Of a stretch of DNA of 64,000 bases, positions 1 to 10,528 are shown piece by piece; the first letter of the stretch is position 1, and every line of letters begins with the position of its first letter. The stretch covers positions 6,761,001 to 6,825,000 of the forward strand of contig CM034409.1 of assembly GCA_019925095.2 (NCBI GenBank), written 5' to 3'. Under the pieces are notes generated by a model. It was not told where the DNA came from and ran no database searches. It saw only the letters and a program-made list of their open reading frames with translations. A program made the position numbers and the translations under genes. Source of the DNA: Dendrolimus kikuchii (taxonomy: Eukaryota; Arthropoda; Insecta; Lepidoptera; Lasiocampidae).

Positions 1-832
1 GGCTCCTTTTAACTATTGAACTCCAGACTTGTGTGTCTACAAGACCACAGATATAACATAAATCGTAAGTACAGTACGTAACTGTAATAGAGATAGTTTA
101 TACTAAATTTTGTTTGTATATCTACTTTGGCATTTTTCAAAATTGTACTTAAGAAACATTGTAGTTAGTAAATAGTACAAAATTGATAATAAGACATACA
201 TACACATACATACATAACTTCACGTCAGTTCCCTTACGGGGTAGGCACGAACAACAGAGCGCCATTTAGGCTTATTCTTACACACCTCACTTGCTTCTTT
301 GACATAATAAGACATGCTTTAAAAAAGAAAAGAAATAAATGAAGACGCCCACAATTTATTTACATTTAAAAAAGAAAGAAAAGATTAAAACACCCTTGAC
401 CTTGCACCACGACAGAGGTGGCGAAAAAATTAAAGACCACAGATAATATGACAAAAGTGTAATATCAAATATTCGAGTTTTTTTTCGAAAGAGAATCCAA
501 AGGGAAATTCGAAATTTAAAGATTGAACATTGTGTATTTGTGCTATAATAAAAAATATGAAAGATATGACCTTCCTCAATGTCATAAATGACTATACCGG
601 TAAAACTTTAAAAACAAAAGTATAGAGGCAAGCGTTTGACCACACACGCGGCTTTAATACCGGCGCCCGCGCATAAGCGATAACGACCGGCAATAGTCAA
701 AGCAACCGACAGGAATTTAATAATAATAAAAAGTAAAATCGATTATCCTTATTGTATTTTATATAGGAACCCTTGATAAGCGAATCAACTCGCACACGGC
801 CACTTTTTTTTAAATCAAACAAACCACACCTA
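1..832. other. AT-rich intergenic sequence with one repeat fragment
   Basis: I see no coding exon here with splice signals and a conserved reading. A minus-oriented LINE 3' tail (about 198-304), with its short tetranucleotide repeat at the left, lies inside. The rest is AT-rich with short A and T runs. The orphan minus-strand gene that starts at 8438 should continue leftwards, so one of its later exons could be hidden here, but I could not identify one. Confidence 0.5.
198..304 (-). mobile_element. RTE-like LINE 3' tail fragment
   Basis: This is a reverse-strand copy of the family that is longest at 24207-24545. It carries the conserved stretch that would encode a terminal AYPARELA-like peptide on the minus strand, followed by an ACATACAT simple repeat. 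Other copies lie near 4452, 17243, 28471, 41092, 48803 and 62828. All keep the same 3' end and short-repeat tail but have different 5' ends, as expected for 5'-truncated target-primed insertions. Confidence 0.65.
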
Positions 833-1082
833 ATTCCTGCGACCGGGCGGCCTGTCGTAAGAGGTGGCAAAACAACCTGTAAGCCAGGTGATAGGGAATT
901 TGCCCCTCTGGGTGGCTACCACCTCTGGTCTTGAGCATGTCGCCATAGCAACCTTGAGTGGTGTTCCGGCATTAGCGGCCAGGTTTCATTAGTGTTGCAA
1001 ATTTACATAGGCAACGGTAACCGCTTTCCATCACAGTTAGGCCGTCAGTCTGTCTGCTGTACTCCAGCAATAAAAAAACACC
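833..1082 (+). mobile_element. 305-bp interspersed element, diverged copy 1
   Basis: It matches the internal and 3' part of the abundant 305-bp element, ending in CTCCAGCAATAAAAAAAC. It is more diverged than the copies at 5000, 14291 or 56868. Positions 2017-2238 hold the same sequence again because of the tandem duplication. Confidence 0.75.
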
Positions 1083-1089
1083 AAGTTGA

Positions 1090-1385
1090 AACAAGAATGT
1101 TGACGTGGTTAAGGCGTGTAGAGAAAATGGATGAAAGTAGAATAAAACAAGCTTATGACAGAATTTTGAATGAGAGAGCTGATGCCGGTAGACGGCGACG
1201 TACTCGCCATGACCAAATAGTAAGTATTAAAGAAAAGTCAGATAAAAATTCACTTAAAACAAACAAATAGACATTAATGAAAGTAGATGAAGTGAAAGTT
1301 GTTTATCAGGATCATTGCAAGTGGACTGTCGTCTCTGTCTACCCCATGGGAAACATGCATGATAATATGTATGTATATATGTATC
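1090..1385 (+). pseudogene. LINE C-terminal fragment (RTE-like), duplicated at 2246-2541
   Basis: The reading frame ending at 1270 contains MLTWLRRVEKMDESRIKQ, a variant of the LRWFRHVERM motif found near the C-terminus of RTE-like reverse transcriptases. It also has a basic GRRRRTRHDQ stretch where relatives have GRPR. After the stop, the DNA still resembles the terminal part of the copy at 24207 in another frame and ends in a TATG-type simple repeat. It is a truncated, frame-shifted remnant. The second copy lies 1156 bases downstream. Confidence 0.65.
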
Positions 1386-1445
1386 TAAAACACTAACAGT
1401 CAAGCTCCCACCAATAACCCCTACACAGTCATCTATAGAAACTAT

Positions 1446-1640
1446 ACTCATATTTATAAGGAGGTAAAGTTTGTGAGTTTGTTTGTAGGAAGTAATCTCT
1501 TGAAATTCTGAACCGATTTTAAAAATGTTTTCACCACTCGAAAGCTACGTTATCCCTGAGTGACATAGGCTACATATATTTGATGATTAATAGTTCTTTT
1601 TTAATTTCCAGCGAAGTGGAGACGAATCAGCTAATATATA
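1446..1640 (+). mobile_element. Helitron-like segment, duplicated at 2602-2796
   Basis: It contains a variant of the Helitron-like head (TTTATAAGGAGGTAAAGTTTG) followed by the usual pattern of ACCGATTTTAAAAAT, GAAAGCTACGTTA and GTGACATAGGCTA. It is more diverged than the copies at 27335, 34378 and 55132. Its termini are not clear. Confidence 0.55.
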
Positions 1641-3439
1641 CAACCATAAATAATAAGATTCCTTATTTAAAAATAAACTATAATCCACAATACACCTTAA
1701 ATTAAATTAAGTCATTTTGAAATCAAGATTTTTAAACAGTCGAATAAATTCAACAAGTTTATGGCATCACGGCGACCTTGAATTTTAAAATTCGAACTTG
1801 ACCTTGAAATATGGCAAAATGAGAATCGAAATGTTTTCCATACAATAAGCTTAATGGCTAATTAGATGTTGTCTTTTTCACCACAATGGCAGGCGAGGGA
1901 ACTTAGTCTATACAGCGTTGTCTACTGTATTAAGTCTTTAATATAGTTTTATTTTATGGGGAAGCTTACAAACAAGCAGACGACCTAGATAATGGAAAGT
2001 GGTTACCGTCGTCTATGAGGTGGCAAAACAACCTGTAAGCCAGGTGATAGGGAATTTGCCCCTCTGGGTGGCTACCACCTCTGGTCTTGAGCATGTCGCC
2101 ATAGCAACCTTGAGTGGTGTTCCGGCATTAGCGGCCAGGTTTCATTAGTGTTGCAAATTTACATAGGCAACGGTAACCGCTTTCCATCACAGTTAGGCCG
2201 TCAGTCTGTCTGCTGTACTCCAGCAATAAAAAAACACCAAGTTGAAACAAGAATGTTGACGTGGTTAAGGCGTGTAGAGAAAATGGATGAAAGTAGAATA
2301 AAACAAGCTTATGACAGAATTTTGAATGAGAGAGCTGATGCCGGTAGACGGCGACGTACTCGCCATGACCAAATAGTAAGTATTAAAGAAAAGTCAGATA
2401 AAAATTCACTTAAAACAAACAAATAGACATTAATGAAAGTAGATGAAGTGAAAGTTGTTTATCAGGATCATTGCAAGTGGACTGTCGTCTCTGTCTACCC
2501 CATGGGAAACATGCATGATAATATGTATGTATATATGTATCTAAAACACTAACAGTCAAGCTCCCACCAATAACCCCTACACAGTCATCTATAGAAACTA
2601 TACTCATATTTATAAGGAGGTAAAGTTTGTGAGTTTGTTTGTAGGAAGTAATCTCTTGAAATTCTGAACCGATTTTAAAAATGTTTTCACCACTCGAAAG
2701 CTACGTTATCCCTGAGTGACATAGGCTACATATATTTGATGATTAATAGTTCTTTTTTAATTTCCAGCGAAGTGGAGACGAATCAGCTAATATATACAAC
2801 CATAAATAATAAGATTCCTTATTTAAAAATAAACTATAATCCACAATACACCTTAAATTAAATTAAGTCATTTTGAAATCAAGATTTTTAAACAGTCGAA
2901 TAAATTCAACAAGTTTATGGCATCACGGCGACCTTGAATTTTAAAATTCGAACTTGACCTTGAAATATGGCAAAATGAGAATCGAAATGTTTTCCATACA
3001 ATAAGCTTAATGGCTAATTAGATGTTGTCTTTTTCACCACAATGGCAGGCGAGGGAACTTAGTCTATACAGCGTTGTCTACTGTATTAAGTCTTTAATAT
3101 AGTTTTATTTTATGGGGAAGCTTACAAACAAGCAGACGACCTAGATAATGGAAAGTGGTTACCGTCGTCTATAGATGATAACACGAATTTAAAAATGTCA
3201 ATCTAAACAAAATACTTGGCGCTGGAATCGGGTTTATGTGTGTTTGATTGGGTCCGGAGATGGTTTAGATTCACAATTAGACCTGGTAGGTGGCGCTAGA
3301 ATCGGGTTGTAGATTTTTTTTCAGGGCCGTACAACGTCTGCCGGGGCCGCCAGTAGTAAATAAACCAACTTAAAACTTGCACTATGTGCGATGTAATATT
3401 AAAAGTTACAAGTAAGTATTAAAATTACTCTAGCAATAA

Positions 3440-3680
3440 AAAAAAATTGTGTGTGTGTGTGTGTAGTTTACACGCAGTAGAAGTGAAACAGTGTGACAAG
3501 GAGTGGGAGGGATTCTAAATTTCGTGACGTCACTTTTCATATATTATATCCTTATAATAAGTAATAATATATTTAATTAAGTAATGTAATATAATAATAA
3601 TAATAATATATTTAAGTATTCGAACACGAAATTTGAAGTATTAACGAAAAACTTCAAAACATTTCCAACTCTGCCGCTGC
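3440..3680 (+). mobile_element. Non-autonomous DNA element fragment (GTGACGTCAC family)
   Basis: It starts in a GT repeat and continues with a GCAGTAGAAGTGAAAC motif, a GGGATTCTAAATTTCG block and GTGACGTCAC. It ends in AACATTTCCAACTCT. The same ordered blocks occur at 40066-40640 and in reverse at 34260-34775. It has no coding capacity. Confidence 0.55.
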
Positions 3681-4914
3681 TGACATAAAATATGCGCTAT
3701 TTTTTATCCTGTAACTCCCACGGGAATTTGGAAATGATAACTTCTTATGGTAGGGTAAACCGCTTCGTTGCGTAACGCGTTACGGCGCCAGTCTATCTGG
3801 GCTCCCTTTCTCTCACGCATACGGCGGCAGTAGGCAGGCAGGAGCCTGCCTGAGAGGAGGACCTCTCTCACTCTAAACCACAGCGCTAGCCATATTTCGG
3901 TAATTAGATTAAATAATCATACTAATAATATACATACACAAAATTCTAATGTACATATTCAAGAATTGTAACTATGAATAAAATATATTTCATTCTTCTT
4001 ACATAGCAAATTTAATGTAATAAAATTTCTAACATTTCTAATCCCGGGAACGGTTTGTAGGTGTTCGTGTGCATAAAAACTAGCTTATTTCAAAACAGTT
4101 TTCACAAAACGATAGCTTACATTCTTTTCAAATGTTGCAGTATTTTGTGACCCGGGAAACCCGCGGGAATTTTAAGTCAAGCGTGGACGAATTCGCGGGT
4201 AGATCCTAGTAATAATATACAACTAATAAACTCCACACTGCTGGGCTATGAATTTTAGAAAAAGAGACGGTATACGCACCACGCTTGTCTATGGCGGCTT
4301 ACTAGATTATTTTTACAAATATCTTCAAGTAGTAAATCAAGTTTGCAGCAGGTAGAAGTCACACTACACTCTTTTTTTAAACATTTCTTACTTAAAAACA
4401 ATCAATATCCTTATCAAATTAAATATTGTTCCTTCACTGATTTTTTAATACATACATACATACATAACTTCACGCCAGCTCCCTTGCGGGGTAGGCACGA
4501 ACAGTACAATTTTTTAAGAACAGTAAAAACGTCGTTAGATCTACGTGAGACAGATAGACAGAACAAACATAAATAAATGTAAGTAAAAGACAAAAATATA
4601 AAAAACTGATAAATAGATAATAAATAAAATAAGACACAAATATTGTACTAGAAGTAAGCAAGATGTAAGAGTTTGTAAGATTTGTTGAAAAAAGAAAGAA
4701 AACAAAAAGTAAAAGATAATAAAAACATTTTTAACCCGCCTTTAGTTATCCCTAATTATTAAAAAAAAGAAATAAATTTGACCTATAGTGGAGGAGAAGG
4801 TGATAAAAAAAATGTCGTTAGATGACGGTCTATTATGCTTGATCAATGAGCAAATCATGAACATAATTTTGAAGGTCGGGTAAAAAGGACCGAACACTCA
4901 TGGTATAAAAGGGA
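3681..4914. other. Intergenic sequence without recognised gene
   Basis: No exon could be supported. A minus-oriented LINE tail (about 4452-4512) is present. A fragment near 4230-4320 resembles the tail half of the tRNA-like SINE. A slightly GC-richer block with repeated GCG words lies at 3760-3900. The remainder is AT-rich. Confidence 0.4.
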
Positions 4915-4998
4915 TTAAAAACTTAGACGAAGTGAAGATTAAGTACCAAGATCATAGCAAGTGGATATTCATCGTCTCTGCTGTCTCTTATAAGATTT
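4915..4998 (+). mobile_element. RTE-like LINE fragment cut by a 305-bp element
   Basis: The stretch encodes DEVKIKYQDHSKW, matching the DEVKVVYQDHCKW remnant in the tandem duplication. The match stops where the 305-bp element begins at about 4999, so the later element inserted into an older LINE tail. Confidence 0.5.
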
Positions 4999-5314
4999 TC
5001 CGTGCAGGAACGGAGAAAGAATACAATTTCCTGCGGCCGGGTGGCCTGTCGTAAGAGGCGACTAAACAACCCACAGCCAGGTGGTAGGGTATTTGCCCGA
5101 CTGGATGGCTACCACCCCTGGTCTGGAGTATGCCGCCATAACAACCATGAGTTGTGTTCCGGCATTAGATGCCAAGTTCCAGTCTCCCTCAAGAGAGCAG
5201 CAGCGCATTTGTAGCACCTTTGGTGTTGCAAATGTCCATAGGCGACGGTGACCTCTTTCCATCAAGTGGGCCGTCTGCTTGTCTGCTGAACTCCTGCAAT
5301 AAAAAAAATAAAAA
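4999..5314 (+). mobile_element. 305-bp interspersed element, near full-length
   Basis: It begins with TCCGTGCAGGAACGGAGAAA and ends with CTGAACTCCTGCAATAAAA plus an A-rich tail. These two ends recur in several copies (38630-38947, 56867-57180 and others), which defines the full element. The fixed 5' end and A-rich 3' tail fit a SINE or other short retroposon. I do not see convincing Pol III A and B boxes, so the class stays open. Confidence 0.8.
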
Positions 5315-5336
5315 AAGATACAAGCGTAGTATAATA

Positions 5337-5590
5337 ATTTATAATGACAACCCATATACGTCCCACTGCTGGGCTCGGGTGTCCCACTACAGGGGAACGG
5401 ACAGTATACCCGCCACACTTGTCCAAGATGGCTTGGCAGGTTTGATACGGTTATCTTGATGTGCAGATTTCATCATTTCATTTCATGTTTCCTTCACCGT
5501 TGCTAGCATGTTAAGTATATTTAGTCAAGAAGACTGCCTAAGTGGTGCATGCGTTCTCGCGTGCGCTAGCCATTACGCTATCACAACAAG
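5337..5590 (-). mobile_element. tRNA-like SINE, decayed copy
   Basis: It carries the tail half (CCCACTGCTGGGCT ... GGGGAACGGACAGTAT) and the head half (GCGCTAGCCATTACGCTA) of the SINE seen cleanly at 60353-60640, in reverse orientation and with internal loss. The B-box region is degraded. Confidence 0.6.
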
Positions 5591-5619
5591 CGTAATAATA
5601 TGTGCGTATTCGTATGAAG

Positions 5620-6095
5620 TAAGACTAAGGTCCAGGGGTGGAAGTGATAAATAGCATAACGTCAGAAGTAACTTCGGTGAACCTGTAGCCCACCTCTCTA
5701 CACCCCTAAGCCACTCACACCCATGTTGCCCCTGTCTTTTAAGGCATTTTTTGGGGCCCATGCAGGGAGTGGCGAGTCACCGTCTGCCCATTTTTCCATG
5801 TTCCCCGAACATTGCGACGGGCAGACGCCACAGTCCCCATATTCCCAGACCCCTAGTACCAGTAGCAGTTCACAACAATAGCCCGGTACTTTTTGTTCTC
5901 ATTTCCCACACTAGCCGGGGCTTGTCCTTGGGTGCATTGTTAAATGTTGTAGACAGGGACAAACACCGGTCAGTGTCACGCCACATTTAAATTTAAATTG
6001 CCAAGGAGCCTCTACGTGTTGGTGTCCCCATGGCCCCACGCAAGCCCTCCAAAAGTCGGGGGCATTTTTATGGCCCATTGTCTTTAAAGACACAT
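5620..6095. repeat. GC-richer repeat-like block, unclassified
   Basis: This block is clearly richer in G and C than its surroundings and has runs such as GGGGCCCATGCAGGGAGTGG. It contains only short chance reading frames on both strands. Its composition resembles the GC-rich 3' untranslated parts of LINEs at 37190-37550 and 57840-58290, but I cannot assign it to a family. Confidence 0.35.
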
Positions 6096-6255
6096 TATAA
6101 TATGTACGTATTCATAATTTAATTGCACAGGTGAGCATCATTCTTCAACTGTAGTCAAAAAACTTCAGCGCTAAAAATAAGCAAATAAACATGAAATCGC
6201 TTAGTTCCTATCTAATGTATAGCGACTCAAAAGCAAAGTTGTAAAGAATACTCAC

Positions 6256-8438
6256 TCTTCTTTAATGATGAGCTCATTCTCTTCAGGTTCCGGCGTTTTA
6301 ATCTTAGTCCGTAAGACTTTGAGTCTCTCCAAATGGAACTGTATGTATGATTTTGTACTTCCTTCGTCGACGCTAGAAAAAAATACACATCAAAGTAACG
6401 GGGCCCAATCACTATCCTTCATGGCAGTCCGCCGCGGTAATGCAGGACTGTGAATGTTGTTGCAGCCTGAAATGCGTCTGGCAACATATCGCAAGATGCC
6501 TATTGAATACTGCAAGCTCTGCCTACTGCAGGAGGCCCATTCTATATCCTGCATGGCAGCATGCAGGATATATAATGGGCCTCTTAAGAATTTCAGACAA
6601 ATTTCAAATTTCGAATGCAATAACAACATGAAGAAAAAACAAAAACAAACCGTAGTAAAGCTAATTGAAACAAAATGAGCCCTAAAATTGGACCCAGTAT
6701 CAGCAAAACGCTGTTCTTCCGCCTGGGACCAGAAAGTGAAATCACGGAGGACAATATAAAACATCTAACAAAAACCACATAGTATACAGGGGCCCAATAT
6801 ACTATTACTATTACCATCTCGTCAAAATCACCGGACACTATAATCTTAATCGTAGGTTTGCCCCATTTCGGTATTTAATTCCAATGGCGTTCTCGTGGCA
6901 AGCCATTCTCTTAATAAGCCGCGCGCAGAAGGTTTGCCGATGACTACCCCTCCCACTTCCACCGACCGCTGTCCCGCGCTCGTCTAATCAGTACCGGTAG
7001 TAACGCAGCTTCGCTCGAAATTAATTCATTGTTGTTTTGTTAAGTTTTACTTGTGTTTTGTTGTTTGTTATTTTCTTATCAAAATGAGTAAAGGGAAAGC
7101 CTATCGTGGTGGAGAACGTGATATTATTTTAAAAGTGCTTTCGTTTTTCGAGAAAGAAATACAAAAAGAAACCTATGGACCCAGGTTGGGAGAAATATAC
7201 GAAAGAGAGCTTATTATTTCTGTAGGACAAAATAGAGATAGCGACTCCACTGAACTAGAAACATACATTGAAAGTGATTCATTCGGTTGTCTGATTTAAT
7301 GGACTTTAATTATTAAAACTATTATTTTACGGCTTAGTTTTATTCATTCATTAAATATTAATACATAATAATATATAATGTATGTAATAACAACAGCCTT
7401 TTTTATTTACTATTTTTTCCCTTAGTCGCCTTTTTACACCCATCGGAAGAAACTGGTGGGCAAAAACCTCGAGACTATTTTTTATTACTTTTATGTAAAG
7501 TATATACAACAATAAATTAAAATAAAAAAATTATTGCAACAAATATGTACCTATGTAACCTTTTTTGTCAACCCTACTGACCATCGACGTGTGACATCAT
7601 GAGGCTATCGGCAAACCTTCTGCGCACGGGTAGTAAGTATACATTACATTATAGTACGGGTGGGAATCCTAGGTACAATCCCTAAACTGACCGCGAATGT
7701 TTTATTGTAAATTAATTTATAAGTCTATGACGTGGAATGACCTTTACGAGACTACATCATAATACGAGTATTTATGTCTTGACAGTTTAGTCAGTTTGGT
7801 CATTAATCAAACCGCGAGTTTGACCCAATTCATAAAACTTATCAAATAGTAAATACATGATAACAGATGCGCCACGCATCGTTCGATATCTATAATTTTG
7901 TTTCTACAATCTCAACAAGATACAAACTTTTCAATTCCTATGAACTTAAACCATCTTAATTCTAGTGTGTAAGAAACAAGATTTTCCCCTGTAGGAAATT
8001 ATCTTGATGCTAAAATGGTCATTCATTGCATAATCATTGGTTAACAATAGAGGTCATTCTATTCAAACGCATATATTGCAATGTACTATGTACTGTTTTC
8101 AGTTATTGAAATGAATTCGTAGCCGTATGTTGAAATTCGATCAAAACTGTTTGGATTCAAACGTTTCTCTTTTAAAAATTAAAGAATCCGTTAAACATTC
8201 GAAGATCAAATTCGAAGTAAAAACGTTAAATGTGTTAGACAGTTATAGTGCTTATAACATAAACAAAGGTTTAATATAAATAGTGACATATTAAAAGTGT
8301 ATCAAATCATTAACTGCACATCCAATAAGCATCTTATAAACTGGATTTATTCAATAGGAATGTTATTTTTTTGGTTATATTACACATCCGTAATGGCAGT
8401 ATCGATCGCACCTACCTTGCCTTCTCATCATTCGCCAT
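6256..8438 (-). CDS. Unrecognised split gene, first two coding exons
   Basis: I do not recognise this gene. Reading the minus strand, an ATG at 8438 opens MANDEKA and splices at 8416 (AG|GTAGGT) to an exon at 6372-6256. That exon is preceded by a pyrimidine tract and TAG and ends in GAAGA|GTGAGT. Both junctions are in phase 2, and the join makes a serine codon. The 46 residues obtained are charged and helix-prone, including SYIQFHLERLKVLR and TPEPEENELIIKE. Codon use, good splice sites and an in-phase join favour a real gene over a repeat. It would be transcribed divergently from Hus1. The next exon must begin with one base completing a GAN codon and lie left of 6256, but I could not find it, so the intron is long or the gene leaves the window. 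There is no sign of a signal peptide or membrane segment in what is visible. Confidence 0.5.
6532..6583. repeat. 24-bp hairpin with tetraloop
   Basis: Arms 6532-6555 and 6560-6583 are reverse complements except for one position, around the loop GCAG. It lies in the intron of the orphan gene. It could fold as RNA, but the loop is much shorter than in most animal microRNA precursors. Confidence 0.7.
6923..7625. mobile_element. 703-bp TIR element with a small ORF
   Basis: The ends are perfect 19-bp inverted repeats, GCGCAGAAGGTTTGCCGAT at 6923-6941 and its complement at 7607-7625. A second, partial copy of the right half lies in reverse at about 47172-47289, and a single TIR-like piece lies near 59480. 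The element is a short DNA transposon derivative containing one intact small frame (7084-7299). I could not define a target-site duplication. Confidence 0.75.
7084..7299 (+). CDS. 71-aa ORF inside the TIR element
   Basis: The frame starts MSKGKAYRGGERDIILKVLS and continues with FFEKEIQKE, then an acidic, Asp/Glu/Ser-rich tail. The basic start followed by a helix resembles the extreme N-terminus (helix-turn-helix side) of some insect transposases. That is inference from appearance only. No DDE catalytic residues are present and 71 residues is far below transposase size. It may be a deleted transposase remnant, a short DNA-binding product that still recognises the TIRs, or chance. Confidence 0.4.
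   Translation: MSKGKAYRGGERDIILKVLSFFEKEIQKETYGPRLGEIYERELIISVGQNRDSDSTELETYIESDSFGCLI
7626..8415. other. Intron of the orphan gene, no further feature
   Basis: AT-rich sequence between the right TIR of the element at 6923-7625 and the first orphan exon. I see no exon, RNA gene or well-defined repeat. Confidence 0.4.
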
Positions 8439-8889
8439 AAATTCTTCTTTTAAAGATACCCTCAAGTAAATTTATGACTGTTAAAATCCTAAACAATAAA
8501 TATAATTTCCTATGTGTATATATTTTCTTGAATAGCACTGTATTTTGGTAAAAATAAACAAAATATTTTAAGATAATTTAACCACAATTCGTTAGTATTC
8601 GTTACAATCAAAAGCAAATGTTTGCCTTTCATTCAGATTCATAGTTATCTGCTTGTGCGAGAAAGGGATAAACTCTGAAACCGTAAATAGATTCATGTCA
8701 ACATTGAACTGCAAGCCAACTCCATCTTCTGGGAGTGCAAGAGTTTCTTATTGTTTATGGTTAGTAAAACGTTGCCAAATGTGAAAATATTTATTGCGGA
8801 CAATCGAGTTCTAAGTCAAATAAACAATCAAAACTAATGTTTTTTAAAACACCAGAAGGGGGCCAAAGTAGCCGCTTTAGGAAAAAAAA

Positions 8890-9295
8890 AAGTGTGTGTG
8901 CATTTTTCACGCCATTGAAGTGAAACTTCAGATAATATACTCACAGATAATTGTTCTGTAACTTTTATAATAATAAAAATATAATTCCTTTAGCCTAGAT
9001 TCGTCAATATATTATAATTCAAAATAAACTTCTTAAGTGTTACTTTCAATTTTTCACTGTTTTAGTTTAAAAATATTATAAGTTTTATTTCGGACCAAAT
9101 TGACCTATGATTAATCATCGGTCTTATTGACTCTAATCTATGCTGCATAATGTTAAAACTTGCATCTCCTTCTCTCGTAGCTTTAGTCCTATAAATTTAT
9201 GTGTTTATCAATTTTGAGTATTTTTTTTTCGTTTCATCGAGTTTGTAATCATAACGATTCAAAAGTAGTTTCACTTCAAAAAACTTACAATTAGT
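8890..9295. mobile_element. Non-autonomous element with GAAGTGAAACTTC ends
   Basis: The block is bounded by TTGAAGTGAAACTTC near 8915 and by its complement TTTCACTTCAA near 9272. Its interior contains TTCGTTTCATCGA and AAATTTATGTGTTTATC words also found at 28608-28830, 34260-34775 and 40066-40640. It is AT-rich with no coding frame. It lies between the orphan gene and Hus1. Confidence 0.5.
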
Positions 9296-9379
9296 GAAAT
9301 TTGACACGTGTCTAGAAATACTAGTAGATTCTACATACTACAATAGTACAAAAATCAATTCGATAAAACACAAGGTTAT

Positions 9380-9812
9380 GAAAAAAAAAAATTTTTTTGA
9401 CACACCACTTAAAAAAAAAAGACAAACTTCGTGAGTAGTAAAGATTCTAGAACACATATTTTGAAAAAAATTGGTGATAAATAGTTTTCGAAAACTTGAG
9501 ATAATAAATATTTTAGTATTATTTTATTTAAAAAAAATCGGCTTTTCATTCGGGAATTACAACAAAAATATTTGTTTATGCATTTTACTCCCATGCATTG
9601 GTAAAAAAATCACCAGAAAGTAATTTGTAATTTTACTATTAAAAAAAAAACCGAAAAATAGATTTTTCAAAAAAACTTGAAAAATACTTAAGATAAAAAG
9701 CTGAAAATTTGGATGAATTATTTTTATTTGATAACAAAACGAACCCTATAGTAAAAGTAAAAAAGTCGTGGGGCAGTTTTTACTTAGAAACCCTGCTATA
9801 TACTCTTTGCGA
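9380..9812 (+). mobile_element. Copy of the GCAGGGTTTC TIR element, one end only
   Basis: It ends with GGGCAGTTTTTACTTAGAAA and CCCTGCTATATA. In reverse it matches the element at 19624-20024 along most of its length, including the motif CGGCTTTTCATTCGGGAAT. The left terminal repeat is lost or diverged. Confidence 0.6.
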
Positions 9813-10528
9813 AAGCGATCGCTTTAGGCGTCTAGACTAGAAGCTTTTGCTAAGATTTGTTTTACATTCTGGAATCATATTTGACCAAATAAACGAAAGA
9901 TTTGTTTTGTCTTTCGTACATCGTATGAGTGAGTAACTTAAGATCCCTTTTCCATATTTATATATTTCTATACTATTATATTGTATTATAGTTTTCTGTC
10001 TATCAGCTCGCATGTGTTAATTCATGTCTATAGCAACCTGGAAATATCTTTCCAGGATAGGTAGATCAACACATTGTCTATCAAGAAAAATAATCTTCAA
10101 ATTATTCAACCTACCTCAAACGACTCTTTATCTTTATTGATTTGCTCTATAATAATCGTAGTCGGATAAAAGCAAAACCAATAATATTGAAATAAATTTA
10201 GCCTGTTAGGAAAATGGGGAGTAAATTAATAAATCGATTATGATTAATAAAATGTATCAATGGCAATACAAATCTATTAAATTATATTGCTCTTGCTTTA
10301 CCAGGACATTAACTTCGAAAACTTAAAGTAATTAAAACACTGTTGTCTGATTGTCTCTGATTTTGTAAACATTGCTGTCAATCTGTCATTTAAATTCTTT
10401 GAAAAAACCCGCGATATGTGAGTTTTAACAAACCATTATTTTTATAATTATTAATTAAGAAAAAAATATAGTGTTAGCATTACTGTGGGGAATTAATTAA
10501 TTTAATTGCAGACGATTTGTGCGTCGGA

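Larger units (their letters stand above)
861..3172. repeat. Perfect 1156-bp tandem duplication
   Basis: Positions 861-2016 and 2017-3172 read as the same sequence by eye, with a constant offset of 1156 bases. The two predicted reading frames in each copy are letter-for-letter identical. Each unit holds a diverged copy of the 305-bp interspersed element, a LINE C-terminal fragment with its simple-repeat tail, a Helitron-like segment, and at its right end a short minus-oriented piece of the 305-bp element. The component repeats are old and diverged while the two units are identical, so the duplication itself is very recent or is an assembly error. Confidence 0.9.

Noticed and set aside
5169..5459. 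Overlapping frames on both strands at 5002-5459
   Set aside because: Same frames appear in every copy of the 305-bp element and are broken differently in each, so they are not conserved coding regions.
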